64,000 nt of DNA from Candidatus Planktophila vernalis (GCF_002288185.1 NZ_CP016776.1:744001-808000), one strand, 5' to 3'. Positions 37,620 through 49,409 are shown, counted from the stretch's first letter. The notes: generated from the sequence alone by a model not told the origin. Program-made: numbers and translations.

Positions 37620-40600
37620 TTGCAGCAACCTCCATCACCAAAGCATCTACAGGTAAACCTTCACGTGTTGCACGGGCCATTGCTTCGAGCACGCGTGCGT
37701 AATCACGTGGCATCACAAGGGAGATTCGCTTAATTGCACTATCCCAATCTTTGATTAATTCACTTGCAACAATAGAGCCTGTCTCTTGGGCAAAGTCAGA
37801 GACAAGTGCGCGAAGAATCTCTTTTTGATCGCCAGGTACTGCCAAAATATCAACCATCTCTGCATTTACATTTGCAGGATCTAGATCCAAAACAAAAGCT
37901 CGTCCACCTGACATACCAGCTGCAAAATTACGACCTGTGCGACCAAGGACAACCACGCTTCCACCAGTCATGTATTCACAACCGTGATCACCAATTCCTT
38001 CAACTATTGCTGTGGCACCTGAGTTTCTAACACAGAAGCGCTCACCAACAACTCCGCGAATCATGATCTGACCAGATGTTGCACCGTAGCCAATAACATT
38101 TCCAGCAATAACATTCTCATTTGAATTAAATGAAGATTTCTCATCAGGTCGAACAATGATGCGACCGCCTGAAATTCCCTTACCCACGTAGTCATTGGAA
38201 TCACCGTAAAGACGAATTGTTAAACCACGTGGAATAAATGCACCCAGTGATTGACCAGCTGAGCCATGTAAAGTCACATCGATTGTGTCATCAGGTAGTC
38301 CTGCTCCCCCGTGATTACGGGTGATTTGCGCACCCAACATTGTTCCAACGGTTCTATTAACATTTCGAACAGGAAGATCAATGCGCACTAACTCCTTCTT
38401 CGCTAGCGCTGGCTGTGAAAGAGAAATCAATTGATTATCAAGTGCAGCATCTAGGCCATGATCTTGCTTTGATGTGTTGTGGAGCGGGCTGATTACATCT
38501 GGTCGTGTGAGCAATGGTGAAAGATCAAGTCCACTTGCCTTCCAGTGATCAACTGCACGCTTGGTATCTAGATACTCAACATGGCCGACTGCTTCAAGTA
38601 GAGTCTTAAAGCCAAGGCTGGCCAAAATCTCTCGCACTTCTTCGGCAATATATTCAAAGAATGTCTCAACGAATTCAGGCTTACCTGTGAAGCGCTTTCG
38701 CAGTTCAGGGTTCTGCGTTGCAACACCAACTGGGCATGTATCCAGATGACACACGCGCATCATGATGCAACCAGAAACAACGAGTGGCGCAGTAGCAAAA
38801 CCAAACTCTTCAGCTCCAAGGAGTGCGGCAATAACAACATCGCGACCAGTCTTTAACTGACCATCGGTTTGAACAACGATGCGATCGCGCAGATTATTGA
38901 GCAAGAGTGTCTGCTGAGTCTCGGCCAAACCAAGTTCCCATGGAGCACCCGCATGCTTAAGTGATGTAAGCGGTGAAGCACCGGTTCCACCATCATGTCC
39001 GGAGATAAGAACAACATCGGCATGTGCCTTACTCACGCCTGCTGCAACAGTTCCAACGCCAACTTCTGCCACAAGCTTGACGTGAACACGTGCATTCTTA
39101 TTGGCGTTCTTTAAATCGTGAATGAGTTGTGCAAGATCTTCAATGGAGTAAATATCGTGGTGTGGAGGTGGTGAAATTAGGCCAACACCAGGGGTTGAAT
39201 AGCGAACCTTTGCTACCCATGGATAGACCTTGTTACCTGGGAGTTGTCCGCCTTCACCAGGCTTTGCACCTTGCGCAATCTTGATTTGAATGTCATCTGA
39301 ATTAACTAAGTAATCACTGGTGACACCAAAGCGACCTGATGCAACTTGCTTGATGGCAGAGCGCTTTGAATCTCCATTAGCCATCTTGATGTAACGCTCT
39401 GGATCTTCTCCACCTTCACCCGTATTTGATTTACCACCAAGGCGGTTCATAGCAATCGCTAAAGTCTCATGCACTTCTTGTGAAACAGAGCCATATGACA
39501 TCGCTCCAGTTGAGAAGCGCTTAATAATCTCTGAAGCTGATTCCACTTCATCAATTGAAATGGCAGGACGCACGCCTTCATTGAAACCAAAGAGTCCGCG
39601 CAAAGTCATTAAGCGCGTGCTTTGATCATTGACTCGGTCGGTATAGCGCTTGAAGACGTCATAGCGCTTATTGCGAGTTGAATGCTGCAATGTAAAGACA
39701 GTCTCTGGATCAAATAGATGTGGCTCACCTTCACGGCGCCATTGGTATTCCCCACCAATGGGTAAACGCTTAGTTCCAGGAATCGCTCCCCCTGGAGGAT
39801 ATGCAATGTGATGGCGCGCAATTGTCTCTTGGGCAATGACATCTAAGTTGACTCCGCCAAGGCGAGATGTTGTGCCAACAAAATACTCATCTACTAACTC
39901 TTGGCTCAAGCCAATTGCTTCAAAAACTTGGGCTCCGGTGTAAGAAGCAATGGTGCTAATGCCCATCTTCGACATAACTTTGAGGACGCCCTTACCTAAA
40001 GACTTAATTAAGTTGCGAACAGCCTTCTCAGGTGTAATTCCTGTGATTACACCCTGTAGAACTAAATCTTCAGCAGTTTCCATAGCCAAGTACGGATTAA
40101 CTGCCGCTGCGCCATAACCAATTAAAAGTGCAACGTGGTGCACTTCTCGCACATCGCCAGCTTCAACAACAAGTCCCACTTTGGTGCGAGTCTTCTCTCG
40201 AATTAAATGGTGGTGAACAGCAGAAGTTAAGAGAAGGGATGGAATAGGTGCTTCTTCAGCATCTGCATCACGATCAGAGAGAACAATGATGTGTGCTCCA
40301 TCGGCAATTGCCTGTGAAACTTCTGCCTTAATCTCTTCCAAACGCTCACGAAGTGAATCGCCACCATCTGCAACAAAGAACAAACCACGAATCACATGTG
40401 TGGCTAAGCCTGGGTAATCTCCATCAGCGTTAACGTGAATAATCTTTGCTAACTCATCATTATCGATAACTGGGAAAGCCAAAGAGATTTGGCGACAGCT
40501 ACTTGGACCTGGATCTAACAAATTGTGTTCTGGACCCATAGACGTTCCAAGGCTTGTAACTAACTCTTCGCGAATTGCATCAAGCGGCGGATTAGTAACC

Positions 40601-42129
40601 TGGGCAAAAAGCTGAGTGAAGTAGTCAAAGATTAATCGCGGCTTATCAGAGAGAGCTGCAATAGGAGTATCTGTTCCCATTGAACCGAGAGCTTCTAATC
40701 CATTCTTTGCCATCGGCGTAATAAGAATGCGAACTTCTTCTTCGGTATAACCAAATGCACGCTGTCGGCGTAATACTGATGAGTGAGGATAAATAATGTG
40801 CTCGCGGGAGGGAAGGTCACTTAACTTAACCATTCCCGCATGAATCCAATCTCCATAGGGAGATGAATCAGCTAATTGATCTTTAATCTCAGCATCTTCA
40901 ATAATTCTTCCAGCTTCGATATCTACTAAGAACATCTTGCCTGGCTGCAGACGACCCTTTCGTGCAATGTTTTCTGCAGGAATATCAAGCACACCAACTT
41001 CAGATGCAAGTACTACAAGCCCATCCTTAGTTACCCAAAAACGAGAAGGACGCAAACCATTTCGATCAAGAACTGCTCCAACTTGATGACCATCCGTAAA
41101 TGTCACACATGCAGGTCCATCCCATGGCTCCATCAGTGATGCATGGAATGCATAGAAATCGCGACGATTCTGCGGCATCGTTTCATGATTTTCCCACGCC
41201 TCAGGAATCATCATCAACACTGCATGTGGCAAAGAGCGACCACCTAAATACAAAAGCTCGAGTACTTCATCAAATGATGCAGAGTCGCTACCTGACATTT
41301 CAACGATTGGGAACAAACGCTTGAGATCTCCGGGAATTAAATCACTTTCAAGTAAAGACTCACGAGCACGCATCCAGTTTCGGTTTCCCTTAACAGTGTT
41401 AATTTCACCGTTGTGAGCGATAAAGCGGTAAGGGTGTGCAAGTGGCCAAGAAGGAAAAGTATTTGTTGAAAAACGCGAGTGCACGAGTGCTAGCGGTGAG
41501 ATAACACGCTCATCAGAGAGATCAGGGAAAAACTCTTCTAACTGTCCAGTTGTAAGCATGCCCTTATAAACAATTGTTTGGGATGAGAGTGAAGGGAAAT
41601 AGACTTTCAATCCATGTTCGGCGCGTTTGCGCAAACAAAAAGCCATACGATCTAGAACTAACCCAGATTCCCCGTTCACACCCGCAATGAAGATCTGCTG
41701 AAAACTAGGCATAACAGAAAGCGCAGTTTTACCAAGTGAGCTCGAATTAATAGGTAGCTCGCGCCAACCTAAAATCTTTAACCCTTCTTCTACCGCAATC
41801 TTTTCTATCGCAGCTTTAACATCAACACCCTGCTCAACAAATGCAATTCCTGATGCATAGGAGCCAGCTGCTGGTAAATCAAAAGTAGTTACATCCTGAT
41901 AAAACTTATCTGGAATACGAATAAGGATTCCTGCACCATCACCGCTATCTGGTTCTGCTCCAGATGCACCGCGGTGTTCTAAATTACGAAGAGCGGTGAG
42001 TGCTTTTTCAACAATTTCATGTGTTGCTACTTTATTAAGCGTTGCCACCATTGCCACACCGCAGGCATCATGTTCTTGCGCAGGGTCATAGAGACCTTGT
42101 GCATGCGGGTAATTGGAAGGCAAAGCCAC
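37612..42129 (-). CDS. gltB: Glutamate synthase large subunit
   Basis: About 1,505 residues. Transfers the amide of glutamine to 2-oxoglutarate, giving two glutamates; with glutamine synthetase it is the low-ammonia assimilation route. The GTG start follows AGGAG by 10 nt and yields [18 protein letters not shown], a short propeptide cut before the nucleophile Cys at about 23 ([10 protein letters not shown]). Then a class II amidotransferase domain to about 430, a linker, an FMN synthase domain with 3Fe-4S ligands [12 protein letters not shown], and a C-terminal beta-helix rich in Gly repeats. A longer in-frame opening of 53 codons into the VIT gene is not homologous. Confidence 0.97.
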   Translation of the reverse strand: MALPSNYPHAQGLYDPAQEHDACGVAMVATLNKVATHEIVEKALTALRNLEHRGASGAEPDSGDGAGILIRIPDKFYQDVTTFDLPAAGSYASGIAFVEQGVDVKAAIEKIAVEEGLKILGWRELPINSSSLGKTALSVMPSFQQIFIAGVNGESGLVLDRMAFCLRKRAEHGLKVYFPSLSSQTIVYKGMLTTGQLEEFFPDLSDERVISPLALVHSRFSTNTFPSWPLAHPYRFIAHNGEINTVKGNRNWMRARESLLESDLIPGDLKRLFPIVEMSGSDSASFDEVLELLYLGGRSLPHAVLMMIPEAWENHETMPQNRRDFYAFHASLMEPWDGPACVTFTDGHQVGAVLDRNGLRPSRFWVTKDGLVVLASEVGVLDIPAENIARKGRLQPGKMFLVDIEAGRIIEDAEIKDQLADSSPYGDWIHAGMVKLSDLPSREHIIYPHSSVLRRQRAFGYTEEEVRILITPMAKNGLEALGSMGTDTPIAALSDKPRLIFDYFTQLFAQVTNPPLDAIREELVTSLGTSMGPEHNLLDPGPSSCRQISLAFPVIDNDELAKIIHVNADGDYPGLATHVIRGLFFVADGGDSLRERLEEIKAEVSQAIADGAHIIVLSDRDADAEEAPIPSLLLTSAVHHHLIREKTRTKVGLVVEAGDVREVHHVALLIGYGAAAVNPYLAMETAEDLVLQGVITGITPEKAVRNLIKSLGKGVLKVMSKMGISTIASYTGAQVFEAIGLSQELVDEYFVGTTSRLGGVNLDVIAQETIARHHIAYPPGGAIPGTKRLPIGGEYQWRREGEPHLFDPETVFTLQHSTRNKRYDVFKRYTDRVNDQSTRLMTLRGLFGFNEGVRPAISIDEVESASEIIKRFSTGAMSYGSVSQEVHETLAIAMNRLGGKSNTGEGGEDPERYIKMANGDSKRSAIKQVASGRFGVTSDYLVNSDDIQIKIAQGAKPGEGGQLPGNKVYPWVAKVRYSTPGVGLISPPPHHDIYSIEDLAQLIHDLKNANKNARVHVKLVAEVGVGTVAAGVSKAHADVVLISGHDGGTGASPLTSLKHAGAPWELGLAETQQTLLLNNLRDRIVVQTDGQLKTGRDVVIAALLGAEEFGFATAPLVVSGCIMMRVCHLDTCPVGVATQNPELRKRFTGKPEFVETFFEYIAEEVREILASLGFKTLLEAVGHVEYLDTKRAVDHWKASGLDLSPLLTRPDVISPLHNTSKQDHGLDAALDNQLISLSQPALAKKELVRIDLPVRNVNRTVGTMLGAQITRNHGGAGLPDDTIDVTLHGSAGQSLGAFIPRGLTIRLYGDSNDYVGKGISGGRIIVRPDEKSSFNSNENVIAGNVIGYGATSGQIMIRGVVGERFCVRNSGATAIVEGIGDHGCEYMTGGSVVVLGRTGRNFAAGMSGGRAFVLDLDPANVNAEMVDILAVPGDQKEILRALVSDFAQETGSIVASELIKDWDSAIKRISLVMPRDYARVLEAMARATREGLPVDALVMEVAANG

Positions 42130-42227
42130 GGCGTCAGAGCTCCTGTTGTCGAAAATGATGTGAGGGACAACCTTGGCCCTGTGGTGCTGGTAAAGAGTAT
42201 CAACAACTGAGCAGATTTCTACAGCAG

Positions 42228-42935
42228 TTAAATCCCAGAGATATGGGCAATCTTTCCAATACCTGCGGTGATGAGCATGCCCAGGCATCCTCCAATAATT
42301 ACTCGAAGGGTTGGTACCAACACCTTTGAGCCTGCTGTCCTTGCACTAAGAATGCCCGTGATAACTAAGCCCATCACCGTGAAGGCAACAATGCTCCAGG
42401 CCTTAGCGCCAAGGGTCGGTGCAAAAGCACCGAGGAAGGGAATGAATCCTCCTGCTGTAAAACTTAAGGCCGAAGCTATTGCTGCCTGAACAGGTCGGGC
42501 CTTGGTGTGAGGATGTTGACCCAACTCATCACGCAAGTGCGCAGCAAGTGGATCTTTCTTATGCATCTCTTGTGCAACAGTTAAAGCAAGTTGCGGTGAA
42601 AGACCACGCTCAATATAAATGTGTTGTAGTTCAACAAGTTCACCTTCTGGATCTGTAGCAAGGTGTTCGATTTCTAACAGGCGATCTGATTCTTCAACAT
42701 CGTTTTGAGAACGCACTGAAACATATTCACCAACAGCCATAGACATTGCACCGGCTGAAATTCCGGCTAAACCAGCTGTTAGTAGAAAATCAGTTTTACC
42801 TGCTGCTGCAACACCAATCATTAAAGATGCTGTGGATACCAATCCATCGTTTGCACCAAGAACTGCAGCGCGCAACCAACCAGCACGATGAGTGCGGTGG
42901 TGAAGATTGCGCTGATATACATCTTCTAGTGCCAT
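42228..42935 (-). CDS. VIT1/CCC1-family divalent metal transporter
   Basis: 235 residues. Opens with [19 protein letters not shown], then [18 protein letters not shown] and [23 protein letters not shown], the hallmark first and second membrane segments of the vacuolar iron transporter family. A cytoplasmic metal-binding helical region with many Glu (about 75-125) and three further hydrophobic segments follow. Plant and yeast members move Fe2+ or Mn2+ into vacuoles; bacterial ones are thought to export these metals. Lies between lgt and gltB on the same strand with short gaps, without an obvious functional link. Confidence 0.9.
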   Translation of the reverse strand: MALEDVYQRNLHHRTHRAGWLRAAVLGANDGLVSTASLMIGVAAAGKTDFLLTAGLAGISAGAMSMAVGEYVSVRSQNDVEESDRLLEIEHLATDPEGELVELQHIYIERGLSPQLALTVAQEMHKKDPLAAHLRDELGQHPHTKARPVQAAIASALSFTAGGFIPFLGAFAPTLGAKAWSIVAFTVMGLVITGILSARTAGSKVLVPTLRVIIGGCLGMLITAGIGKIAHISGI

Positions 42936-42956
42936 GGGTCTGAGCCTACCTGAAAG

Positions 42957-43763
42957 CTATTGCCCTTTGCGTGATTGTGCGCGAAGTGTCAATGCCCCAG
43001 CTAGTGCAACCAGCACGCTCACCCAAATATTGACGCGAAATCCAGCAATTGTGTTAGCAGAATCAATTCGGATCGATTCAATTGCCAAGCGTCCTATTGA
43101 ATACACCATTACATATATGGAGAAGACCTGACCGGGTGCAAGGTGCTTACCAAATTTAATCAAAGCAAACGCTAAAGCAGAACACCACAATGCTTCATAG
43201 AGAAAAGTCGGGTGAAATGTTTCAAATGCTGCATAGCCTGAAGGTCGATATTGCACGGGGACTTCTAGGGCCCAAGGTGCATTTAATGGTTTGCCAAATA
43301 ATTCGACGTTAAACCAATTTCCAAATCTTCCTATAGCTTGTGCAAACAAAATCCCTGGTGCCAGCGCATCCAAAAAATGTGCAAAATTTGGCAAATCCAT
43401 GCCCTTAGCTAATTGGCGATATCGAAGCCAAGCACCCACAGCGCCAAGAGAGATTGCGCCCCAAATACCCAAGCCACCCTCCCAGATTTTGAGAGCATCA
43501 ACTGGGTTTCCTCCAGAACCAAAGTAAGCATTAGGAGAAGTGATCACGTGATAAATACGCCCACCAATAATTCCTGCAGGAACCGCCGTGATTGCAACTT
43601 CTGAAACTACAGATTTAGCTTCTGGTGCTTGCGCACGAAAGCGCTTATCTCCTAACCAAATAGCTATTGCGATTCCAGCAATTATGCATAAGGCGTAGAG
43701 ATGAAAAGTAAGTGGGCCCAACTCCAACGATGAAACTGTTGGTGATGGAATTGAGCGAATCAA
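42957..43763 (-). CDS. lgt: Prolipoprotein diacylglyceryl transferase
   Basis: 268-residue membrane enzyme that attaches diacylglycerol to the lipobox Cys. Seven hydrophobic segments; signature IGRFGNWFNVELFGKP and HPTFLYEALW are present, with GGRIYHVITS earlier. Start appears to be TTG three nt after the upstream gene's stop, giving IRSIPSPTVSSLELGPLTFHLYALC, as in other Lgt (first residues only approximate). No ATG fits. Tail of the trp-redox run. Together with lspA it shows that a lipoprotein pathway exists. Confidence 0.94.
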   Translation of the reverse strand: MIRSIPSPTVSSLELGPLTFHLYALCIIAGIAIAIWLGDKRFRAQAPEAKSVVSEVAITAVPAGIIGGRIYHVITSPNAYFGSGGNPVDALKIWEGGLGIWGAISLGAVGAWLRYRQLAKGMDLPNFAHFLDALAPGILFAQAIGRFGNWFNVELFGKPLNAPWALEVPVQYRPSGYAAFETFHPTFLYEALWCSALAFALIKFGKHLAPGQVFSIYVMVYSIGRLAIESIRIDSANTIAGFRVNIWVSVLVALAGALTLRAQSRKGQ

Positions 43764-43766
43764 GGC

Positions 43767-44486
43767 TTAGCTTGCTTCGAACGCAGCTGCGAACTCACTT
43801 GGAAGGAATGCATTGTTCTGGCGCTCCCACTTTTTGCCGTTAAAGAACACGGTTGGAGTTCCTTGAACGTTGTATTTGGTCATAGATTCATAGGCAGCTT
43901 TTACCTTATCTAGCTTTGAACCCTTGGTCACGCAATCACTGAAGCTCTGCGTTGTAAGACCCGCGTAACTACCAATCTTGATTAAGTTTTCTGTTGAATA
44001 AAAGCCTGAGTTTTCAAGTACTGGCTGCACCAAATACATAGCCTTATGGAAATCTAGATAACGACCTTCATCAGCTGCGCAATAAGCAGCATTAGCAGCG
44101 GCAACAGATTCATTTCCAAGGAAAGAGACAACGTGGTAAACAACGTTAGCTTTCTTGGTGCGCACTAATTCATCGATGAACTCACCGTTGGCCTGTTCAA
44201 AAGTATTACAGACTGGGCACTGTGGATCTTCCCAAATATCAATAGTCTTTGCTGCACCGTTGTTAAATGTAATTCCCGCACCGTTTGCTTCATCAACAGT
44301 TGAAACAACTGTTGGGCCAGGTTTAAAATCGCTCAAGATTGCAAATGACTCATTGGCTTTAGACTTCTCACCAACAACGCTGAAGATAGCCCCTGATGCA
44401 ACAACGAGGGTGACCATTCCGATAACTAACCATCGTGTGAATTTATCTCCGCCAGATGATTTAGTTGCCTTCGACTGCTTTGCCAT
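43767..44486 (-). CDS. Membrane-anchored DsbA-like thiol-disulfide oxidoreductase
   Basis: 239 residues. Lys-rich N-terminus, one transmembrane segment (about 20-40), then an extracytoplasmic thioredoxin fold of the DsbA/thioredoxin_4 type. The active site is DPQCPVCNTF (CPVC) at about 90-93; a cis-Pro loop is seen in VQGTPTVFFNGKKW. Two further Cys (AAYCAADEG and FSDCVTKG) lie in the helical insertion. Likely catalyses disulfide formation in exported proteins. Coupled to the MauE-like gene by TAATG, suggesting that membrane protein is its redox partner. Confidence 0.9.
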   Translation of the reverse strand: MAKQSKATKSSGGDKFTRWLVIGMVTLVVASGAIFSVVGEKSKANESFAILSDFKPGPTVVSTVDEANGAGITFNNGAAKTIDIWEDPQCPVCNTFEQANGEFIDELVRTKKANVVYHVVSFLGNESVAAANAAYCAADEGRYLDFHKAMYLVQPVLENSGFYSTENLIKIGSYAGLTTQSFSDCVTKGSKLDKVKAAYESMTKYNVQGTPTVFFNGKKWERQNNAFLPSEFAAAFEAS

Positions 44487-44983
44487 TACTGCTCCTCGTT
44501 ATTGTGAAGTGGTTTTTCAATGCTCAAACGTCCGTATGGGAAAAAGTATAGATAGGTACCGCACAAAGCCAAACCTAAATCGCGCAGAATCTCCTTGAGA
44601 TAGGCGCTATGTGCCTCGGCAGCTTTACTTGGGTCAACTTCGCCTCCCCCACCAAAACATCCACAGTCAATGAGGATGCCGCGGGCCCACACCGAGATAA
44701 TTGCGGCGATAAAGATAATCATGACGCCTGTTCCGATAACTGCAGCAAATCGAGTGGACAGGCCAATAATTAACAGGATTCCGATTGCGATCTCTAACCA
44801 TGGCAATGCATAGCCAATCAGATGAGCAAGATTTGTAGGCAAGATTTTATAAGCCGCAACTGCACCTGCTGACTCAGAAGGTTTGAAGGCTTTTAGTCCT
44901 CCTGCTACTAACAGCACTCCACCTAGAAGAAGGCGACAAATCAAAGTAATAAAAGGTTGATACTTCTTATGCAAATTACTCAT
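44486..44983 (-). CDS. MauE/DoxX-like membrane protein, probable redox partner of DsbA
   Basis: 165 residues with four hydrophobic segments. The motif ILIDCGCFGGGGEVD carries a Cys-Gly-Cys pair on a loop, as in the MauE family, which in methylamine utilisation is needed for disulfide-rich protein maturation. Overlaps trpA by ATGA and the DsbA-like gene by TAATG. Re-oxidation of the DsbA-like protein, in place of DsbB or VKOR, is a reasonable inference but is not proven for this pair. Confidence 0.85.
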   Translation of the reverse strand: MSNLHKKYQPFITLICRLLLGGVLLVAGGLKAFKPSESAGAVAAYKILPTNLAHLIGYALPWLEIAIGILLIIGLSTRFAAVIGTGVMIIFIAAIISVWARGILIDCGCFGGGGEVDPSKAAEAHSAYLKEILRDLGLALCGTYLYFFPYGRLSIEKPLHNNEEQ

Positions 44984-45783
44984 CGACCCTCTCGCACTCC
45001 TAACGCCAACTCTTTTGCTAATGCTGAAATCGCATCTAATCCCTCTTGCTCTGATTTAGCAGTTAAAAGCAGTTTAATGAAAGCTGATCCAACAATGACG
45101 CCATCTGCATAGGCTGCAACTTGCTTTGCCTGCTCACGCGTTGAAACTCCTAAACCAACAGAAACAGGAAGCTTTGTTGTGTTCTTCACTCTTGCAACCA
45201 GCGCACTTGCATCAACTGAAACATTGGTTCTAGCTCCAGTGACTCCCATGACAGAGGCGGCATAGACAAAACCGCCAGTCTTAGCAGTCACTTTGGCCAA
45301 GCGAGCATCTGAAGTACTTGGTGCAACGACATAAATTGGATTAATCCCAGAGTTATCAACGGCCTCTAACCAACGGGCGGATTCTTCAATTGTTAGATCC
45401 GGTGTAATAACCCCAGAGCCACCGTTATCTGCGATGGACTGTGCAAACTCGTTCACACCATATTTTTCAATAGGATTCCAATACGTCATAACAACCGATG
45501 CAACACCGGTATCACTTGCCACCTTCAGAGCTGAAAAGACATCTGCAGCATTTGTCCCACCTTTAAGGGAAATCTCTGCAGCCTCTTGAATTGTTGGACC
45601 ATCCATAATCGGATCAGAGTATGGATAACCGATTTCAATTGCATCAACGCCCGCCTCTGCCAGAGCTTTGATTGCTTTTTCGCACCCTGATTTGGAAGGA
45701 AAACCTGCTGGAATATATGCAATGAGTGCAGCTCTATTTTCTGAACGAGTTCTTTCAAAAACTAGATCTAAAGCTGTGCTCAC
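44980..45783 (-). CDS. trpA: Tryptophan synthase alpha subunit
   Basis: 267-residue TIM barrel cleaving indole-3-glycerol phosphate to indole. Catalytic Glu and Asp lie in [27 protein letters not shown] and [10 protein letters not shown] form the phosphate site. GTG start within the trpB stop (GTGA). Full length. Confidence 0.97.
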   Translation of the reverse strand: MSTALDLVFERTRSENRAALIAYIPAGFPSKSGCEKAIKALAEAGVDAIEIGYPYSDPIMDGPTIQEAAEISLKGGTNAADVFSALKVASDTGVASVVMTYWNPIEKYGVNEFAQSIADNGGSGVITPDLTIEESARWLEAVDNSGINPIYVVAPSTSDARLAKVTAKTGGFVYAASVMGVTGARTNVSVDASALVARVKNTTKLPVSVGLGVSTREQAKQVAAYADGVIVGSAFIKLLLTAKSEQEGLDAISALAKELALGVREGR

Positions 45784-46976
45784 AATGGAATACCGAAATA
45801 ATCTGCCGCAGTCTGAACATCTTTATCTCCACGTCCAGAAAGGTTAATAAGTAGAGTCGCATCAGGACCTAACACATTTCCTAGTACCAGCGCACCAGCT
45901 AAAGCGTGAGCAGTTTCAATTGCTGGGATTATTCCCTCTGTTCTAGAAAAGAGAGAGAACGCAGCCATGGCTGCATCATCATTTACTGCACGATATTCGG
46001 CGCGACCAATGTCATGTAGGTAGGCGTGCTCTGGACCAACACCTGGATAATCTAAACCGGCAGAGATTGAATGGGATTCAATCGTCTGTCCGTTTTCATC
46101 TTGCAAAACATAAGAGCGAGTTCCGTGCAATACACCCTCTGAACCACCGCTAATTGTTGCTGCATGGCGACCAGTTTCAATTCCATCCCCGCCAGCTTCC
46201 AAACCAATCAAACGTACTCCCGCATCAGGGATGAATGCATGGAAAATTCCGATTGCATTAGATCCTCCCCCAACGCATGCAAGAACAGCATCAGGTAATT
46301 TTCCGGTCAAGGCTAGAACTTGTTCACGGGCTTCTTCACCGATAATTTTATGGAAATCGCGCACCATTGTTGGGAATGGATGCGGTCCTGCAACTGTGCC
46401 CAACATGTAATGAGTTGTTGCAACATTTGTTACCCAATCGCGCATTGCTTCGTTAATAGCATCTTTAAGAGTGCGAGAGCCTGAAGTGACTGGAACAACT
46501 TCAGCCCCTAACAACTTCATTCGTGCAACATTGAGTGCTTGGCGGCGTGTGTCTTCTTCGCCCATGTAAACAACACATTCAAGTCCCATGAGCGCTGCAG
46601 CAGTTGCTGATGCAACGCCATGTTGTCCTGCGCCAGTTTCAGCGATGATGCGCTTCTTACCCATCTTCTTGGTAAGTAGTGCTTGACCTAAAACGTTATT
46701 AATCTTGTGGCTACCAGTGTGGTTGAGATCTTCTCGCTTGAGCAGAATTCTTGCCCCACCTGCGTGTTCAGAAAATCTCTTAGCTTCTGTGATGATGCTT
46801 GGACGTCCTGTGTATGTGCGATGTAGTTCGGCCAGCTCTGCTTGGAAAACTGGATCAGTTTTTGCCGCGTTATGCGCTGCCTCTAGCTCATCAAGAGCTC
46901 CAATAAGTGCTTCGGGCACAAAGCGACCACCGTATTGACCAAAGTGGCCAAGGACATCACCTAATTGGATTGTCAT
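45780..46976 (-). CDS. trpB: Tryptophan synthase beta subunit
   Basis: 398-residue PLP enzyme joining indole and serine. PLP Lys in [15 protein letters not shown] (about residue 90), Glu in [11 protein letters not shown], phosphate loop [11 protein letters not shown]-terminus [16 protein letters not shown] as usual for TrpB1. ATGA overlap with trpC. Confidence 0.98.
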   Translation of the reverse strand: MTIQLGDVLGHFGQYGGRFVPEALIGALDELEAAHNAAKTDPVFQAELAELHRTYTGRPSIITEAKRFSEHAGGARILLKREDLNHTGSHKINNVLGQALLTKKMGKKRIIAETGAGQHGVASATAAALMGLECVVYMGEEDTRRQALNVARMKLLGAEVVPVTSGSRTLKDAINEAMRDWVTNVATTHYMLGTVAGPHPFPTMVRDFHKIIGEEAREQVLALTGKLPDAVLACVGGGSNAIGIFHAFIPDAGVRLIGLEAGGDGIETGRHAATISGGSEGVLHGTRSYVLQDENGQTIESHSISAGLDYPGVGPEHAYLHDIGRAEYRAVNDDAAMAAFSLFSRTEGIIPAIETAHALAGALVLGNVLGPDATLLINLSGRGDKDVQTAADYFGIPL

Positions 46977-47758
46977 GAACTAATCCTATCCGTGCCTAGA
47001 AGTTCGCGCATCGCCAACTCTGGATTGGCTGCGCGCACCAATGCCTCACCCACCAGAATCGCCGTCGCCCCATTGTTTTGTGCAAATTCGACTTCAGAGC
47101 GCTTGGAGATTCCAGATTCTGCGACGCGCACCACATCTTTTGGGATGAGAGGCAAAAGCTGCGCAAATGCACTTGCATCAACATCTAGGGTCTTTAAGTT
47201 ACGGGAGTTAACACCAACAATGCGCGGTGAGATCTCTAACGCTCTCTCCATTTCATCATGTGTATGTACTTCAACAAGTGCTCGCATATGCAAACCCTCT
47301 GCTAATTGATGAAAATCGTTGAGTTGTGACTTACTCAATGCAGCAACAATAAGAAGCACAACATCTGCGCCATGGGCGCGTGCTTCAAAGAATTGATATT
47401 CATCAACCATAAAATCTTTACGCAGTATAGGAATATTCACTCGCGAACGGACCGCATCTAAGTCATCAAGTGAACCGCCAAAGCGTCGTCTTTCAGTCAA
47501 CACGCTAATTACGCTGGCACCAGCGTTTTCATACTGCTCAGCCAAACTTGCAGGATCTGCAATTGTCGCAAGTGCTCCCTTGCTCGGCGAAGAGCGCTTA
47601 ACTTCAGCAATCACTGAGAGTTCATTTTGAAGTAGCTTCTCTAAAGGATCGCGCACCGGTGCCGCTTTATCCATGGCCTCTTGCAGTTGAGCTAAAGGTT
47701 TTCTACGAGCAGCTAAATCTTCCCGAACGCCTTCAATAATCGAATCCAGGACGCTCAT
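46973..47758 (-). CDS. trpC: Indole-3-glycerol phosphate synthase
   Basis: 261-residue TIM barrel. Motifs [15 protein letters not shown] (catalytic Glu, Lys), [25 protein letters not shown] (catalytic Lys) and [12 protein letters not shown] stand-alone enzyme, not fused to TrpF. The ATG overlaps the stop of the small membrane ORF by ATGA. Confidence 0.97.
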   Translation of the reverse strand: MSVLDSIIEGVREDLAARRKPLAQLQEAMDKAAPVRDPLEKLLQNELSVIAEVKRSSPSKGALATIADPASLAEQYENAGASVISVLTERRRFGGSLDDLDAVRSRVNIPILRKDFMVDEYQFFEARAHGADVVLLIVAALSKSQLNDFHQLAEGLHMRALVEVHTHDEMERALEISPRIVGVNSRNLKTLDVDASAFAQLLPLIPKDVVRVAESGISKRSEVEFAQNNGATAILVGEALVRAANPELAMRELLGTDRISS

Positions 47759-47925
47759 TTTTTATCCTGCACAGTTGGGTCAATGCCTTCATCAAGTGCG
47801 CTCCACGTGTTGAGCACACGAGGCTTTCTCTCATAGCGTGAAGAAAGCTTGAACTTCTTACCAATAAGCAGCACTAAGGAATAAACAACAAGAATGCTCA
47901 AGGCGATTGCAATTGATTGTTCCAT
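47755..47925 (-). CDS. Small single-pass membrane protein inside the trp operon
   Basis: 56 residues, MEQSIAIALSILVVYSLVLL then a Lys/Arg-rich stretch (GKKFKLSSRYERKPR) and a hydrophilic tail ending DPTVQDKK. One clear transmembrane helix (about 5-22) with the basic part after it, so the tail is probably cytoplasmic. No family recognised. Its ATG shares a base with the trpE stop (TAATG) and its TGA overlaps the trpC start (ATGA), so it is translated in step with both. Other actinobacteria carry a small trp-associated membrane protein in a similar place; whether this is the same family is unknown. Confidence 0.8.
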   Translation of the reverse strand: MEQSIAIALSILVVYSLVLLIGKKFKLSSRYERKPRVLNTWSALDEGIDPTVQDKK

Positions 47926-49409
47926 TAGTTCTTTCGCAATCTATTTGCCGAATCCACTGCCATCAACACAGCTGCTGCCTTATTTCTACACTCTTGATTC
48001 TCTGACTCCGCATCAGAGTCTGCAACGATTCCGGCCCCTGCTTGCACGTAAGCAACACCATCATGAATTAACGCAGTTCTAATCGCAATGCATGTGTCAA
48101 TATTTCCAGTGAAATCTATATAACCGACAATGCCTCCATAGACTCCGCGACGAGTTGGCTCGAGCTCTTCAATAATCTCCATCGCTCGAGGCTTTGGTGC
48201 ACCAGATAATGTGCCAGCAGGAAAGACTGCAAAGAGTGCATCTACTGGAGTTGATTTCTCGCCCAAAGTGCCAGTAACAGTTGAAACAATATGCATGACG
48301 TGCGAATAGCGTTCAATGTGCATGAAATCAATAACTTCCACAGAACCCGGAGCACACACACGCCCCAAATCGTTTCGACCTAAATCAACCAACATTAAAT
48401 GCTCTGCTCGCTCTTTTGGATCTGCTAAAAGTTCCTCACCTAAGCGGTGATCTTCCTCAGGAGATGATGAGCGCTTTCTCGTTCCAGCGATGGGGTGAAT
48501 CATTACTTCACGCGCATTTACTTTCACCAACGCTTCAGGGCTTGAACCCACAATTGTGATTCCCTCATTGAAACGGAACAAATACATATATGGACTTGGG
48601 TTATTAAGGCGCAGCATGCGATAAACATCAATTGCATCGGCAGAACATGGCATTGAAAAACGTTGAGAGAGAACAATCTGGAAAGCCTCTCCGGCCAATA
48701 TCTCCTCTTTTGCAATTGCAATCTTTGCCTTGAACTCATCAGGGCTCATGTTGGCTTCAAAAGTTGGTGAAGCATGTGAATCAATCTGTGCAATTTCACC
48801 ATCAAGGGGTGCTGCCAAATCTGCTTGCATGCGATCTAAACGCTCATTGCATGCATTGAATGCTTCATCGATACGATCATCGCTTCCATCCCAGTTAATG
48901 GCATTAGCAATTAAAGTAATGGTTCCATCACTGTGATCTAGAACTGCCAAATCACTTGTCAACATAAAACTCAGCTCTGGAAGTGGTAGATCCTTTTTCG
49001 AAAGGCTAGGAAGTTTTTCCAATCGTCGGACAACGTCATAGCCCATGAAGCCCACTAGTCCCCCAGTTAGTGGAGGAAGTCCTGCAAGGGTGGGTGATTT
49101 CAAATGTGCTGCAGAAAGACGCAACGCTTCAAGTGGGTCAATTCCAGTTGGTGCACCAGCTGGTGCCGTGCCCTGCCAATATGCCTTTCCATCTTTTTCG
49201 CTCAGCGTTGCTTCACTTCGCACGCCAATAAATGAATACCGTGACCAAGCACCACCATGTTCGGCAGATTCCAATAGAAAGGTATTGGCAGCGTTCTTAG
49301 CTAATTTTCTATAAACACCCAACGGTGTTTCACCATCTGCAAGCAGACGCCTTGAAACTGGAATTACATTTGAAATCTTGGCGTAAGCTCGAAATTCTTC
49401 TAGGTTCAT
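47925..49409 (-). CDS. trpE: Anthranilate synthase component I
   Basis: 494 residues. Converts chorismate to anthranilate with a TrpG amidotransferase partner, which is not in this window. The N-terminal feedback motif LLES is present (NTFLLESAEHGG), so inhibition by tryptophan is likely. Chorismate-binding domain has HLMLVDLGRNDLGRV, FPAGTLSGAPKPRAM and RRGVYGGIVGYIDF. Two nt from hisI. Confidence 0.96.
   Translation of the reverse strand: MNLEEFRAYAKISNVIPVSRRLLADGETPLGVYRKLAKNAANTFLLESAEHGGAWSRYSFIGVRSEATLSEKDGKAYWQGTAPAGAPTGIDPLEALRLSAAHLKSPTLAGLPPLTGGLVGFMGYDVVRRLEKLPSLSKKDLPLPELSFMLTSDLAVLDHSDGTITLIANAINWDGSDDRIDEAFNACNERLDRMQADLAAPLDGEIAQIDSHASPTFEANMSPDEFKAKIAIAKEEILAGEAFQIVLSQRFSMPCSADAIDVYRMLRLNNPSPYMYLFRFNEGITIVGSSPEALVKVNAREVMIHPIAGTRKRSSSPEEDHRLGEELLADPKERAEHLMLVDLGRNDLGRVCAPGSVEVIDFMHIERYSHVMHIVSTVTGTLGEKSTPVDALFAVFPAGTLSGAPKPRAMEIIEELEPTRRGVYGGIVGYIDFTGNIDTCIAIRTALIHDGVAYVQAGAGIVADSDAESENQECRNKAAAVLMAVDSANRLRKN

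Noticed and set aside
42130-42288. 53-codon N-terminal extension of gltB reaching into the VIT-family gene
   Set aside because: It is not similar to glutamate synthase; the GTG at 42129 has an AGGAG site and gives the normal propeptide before the Cys nucleophile.
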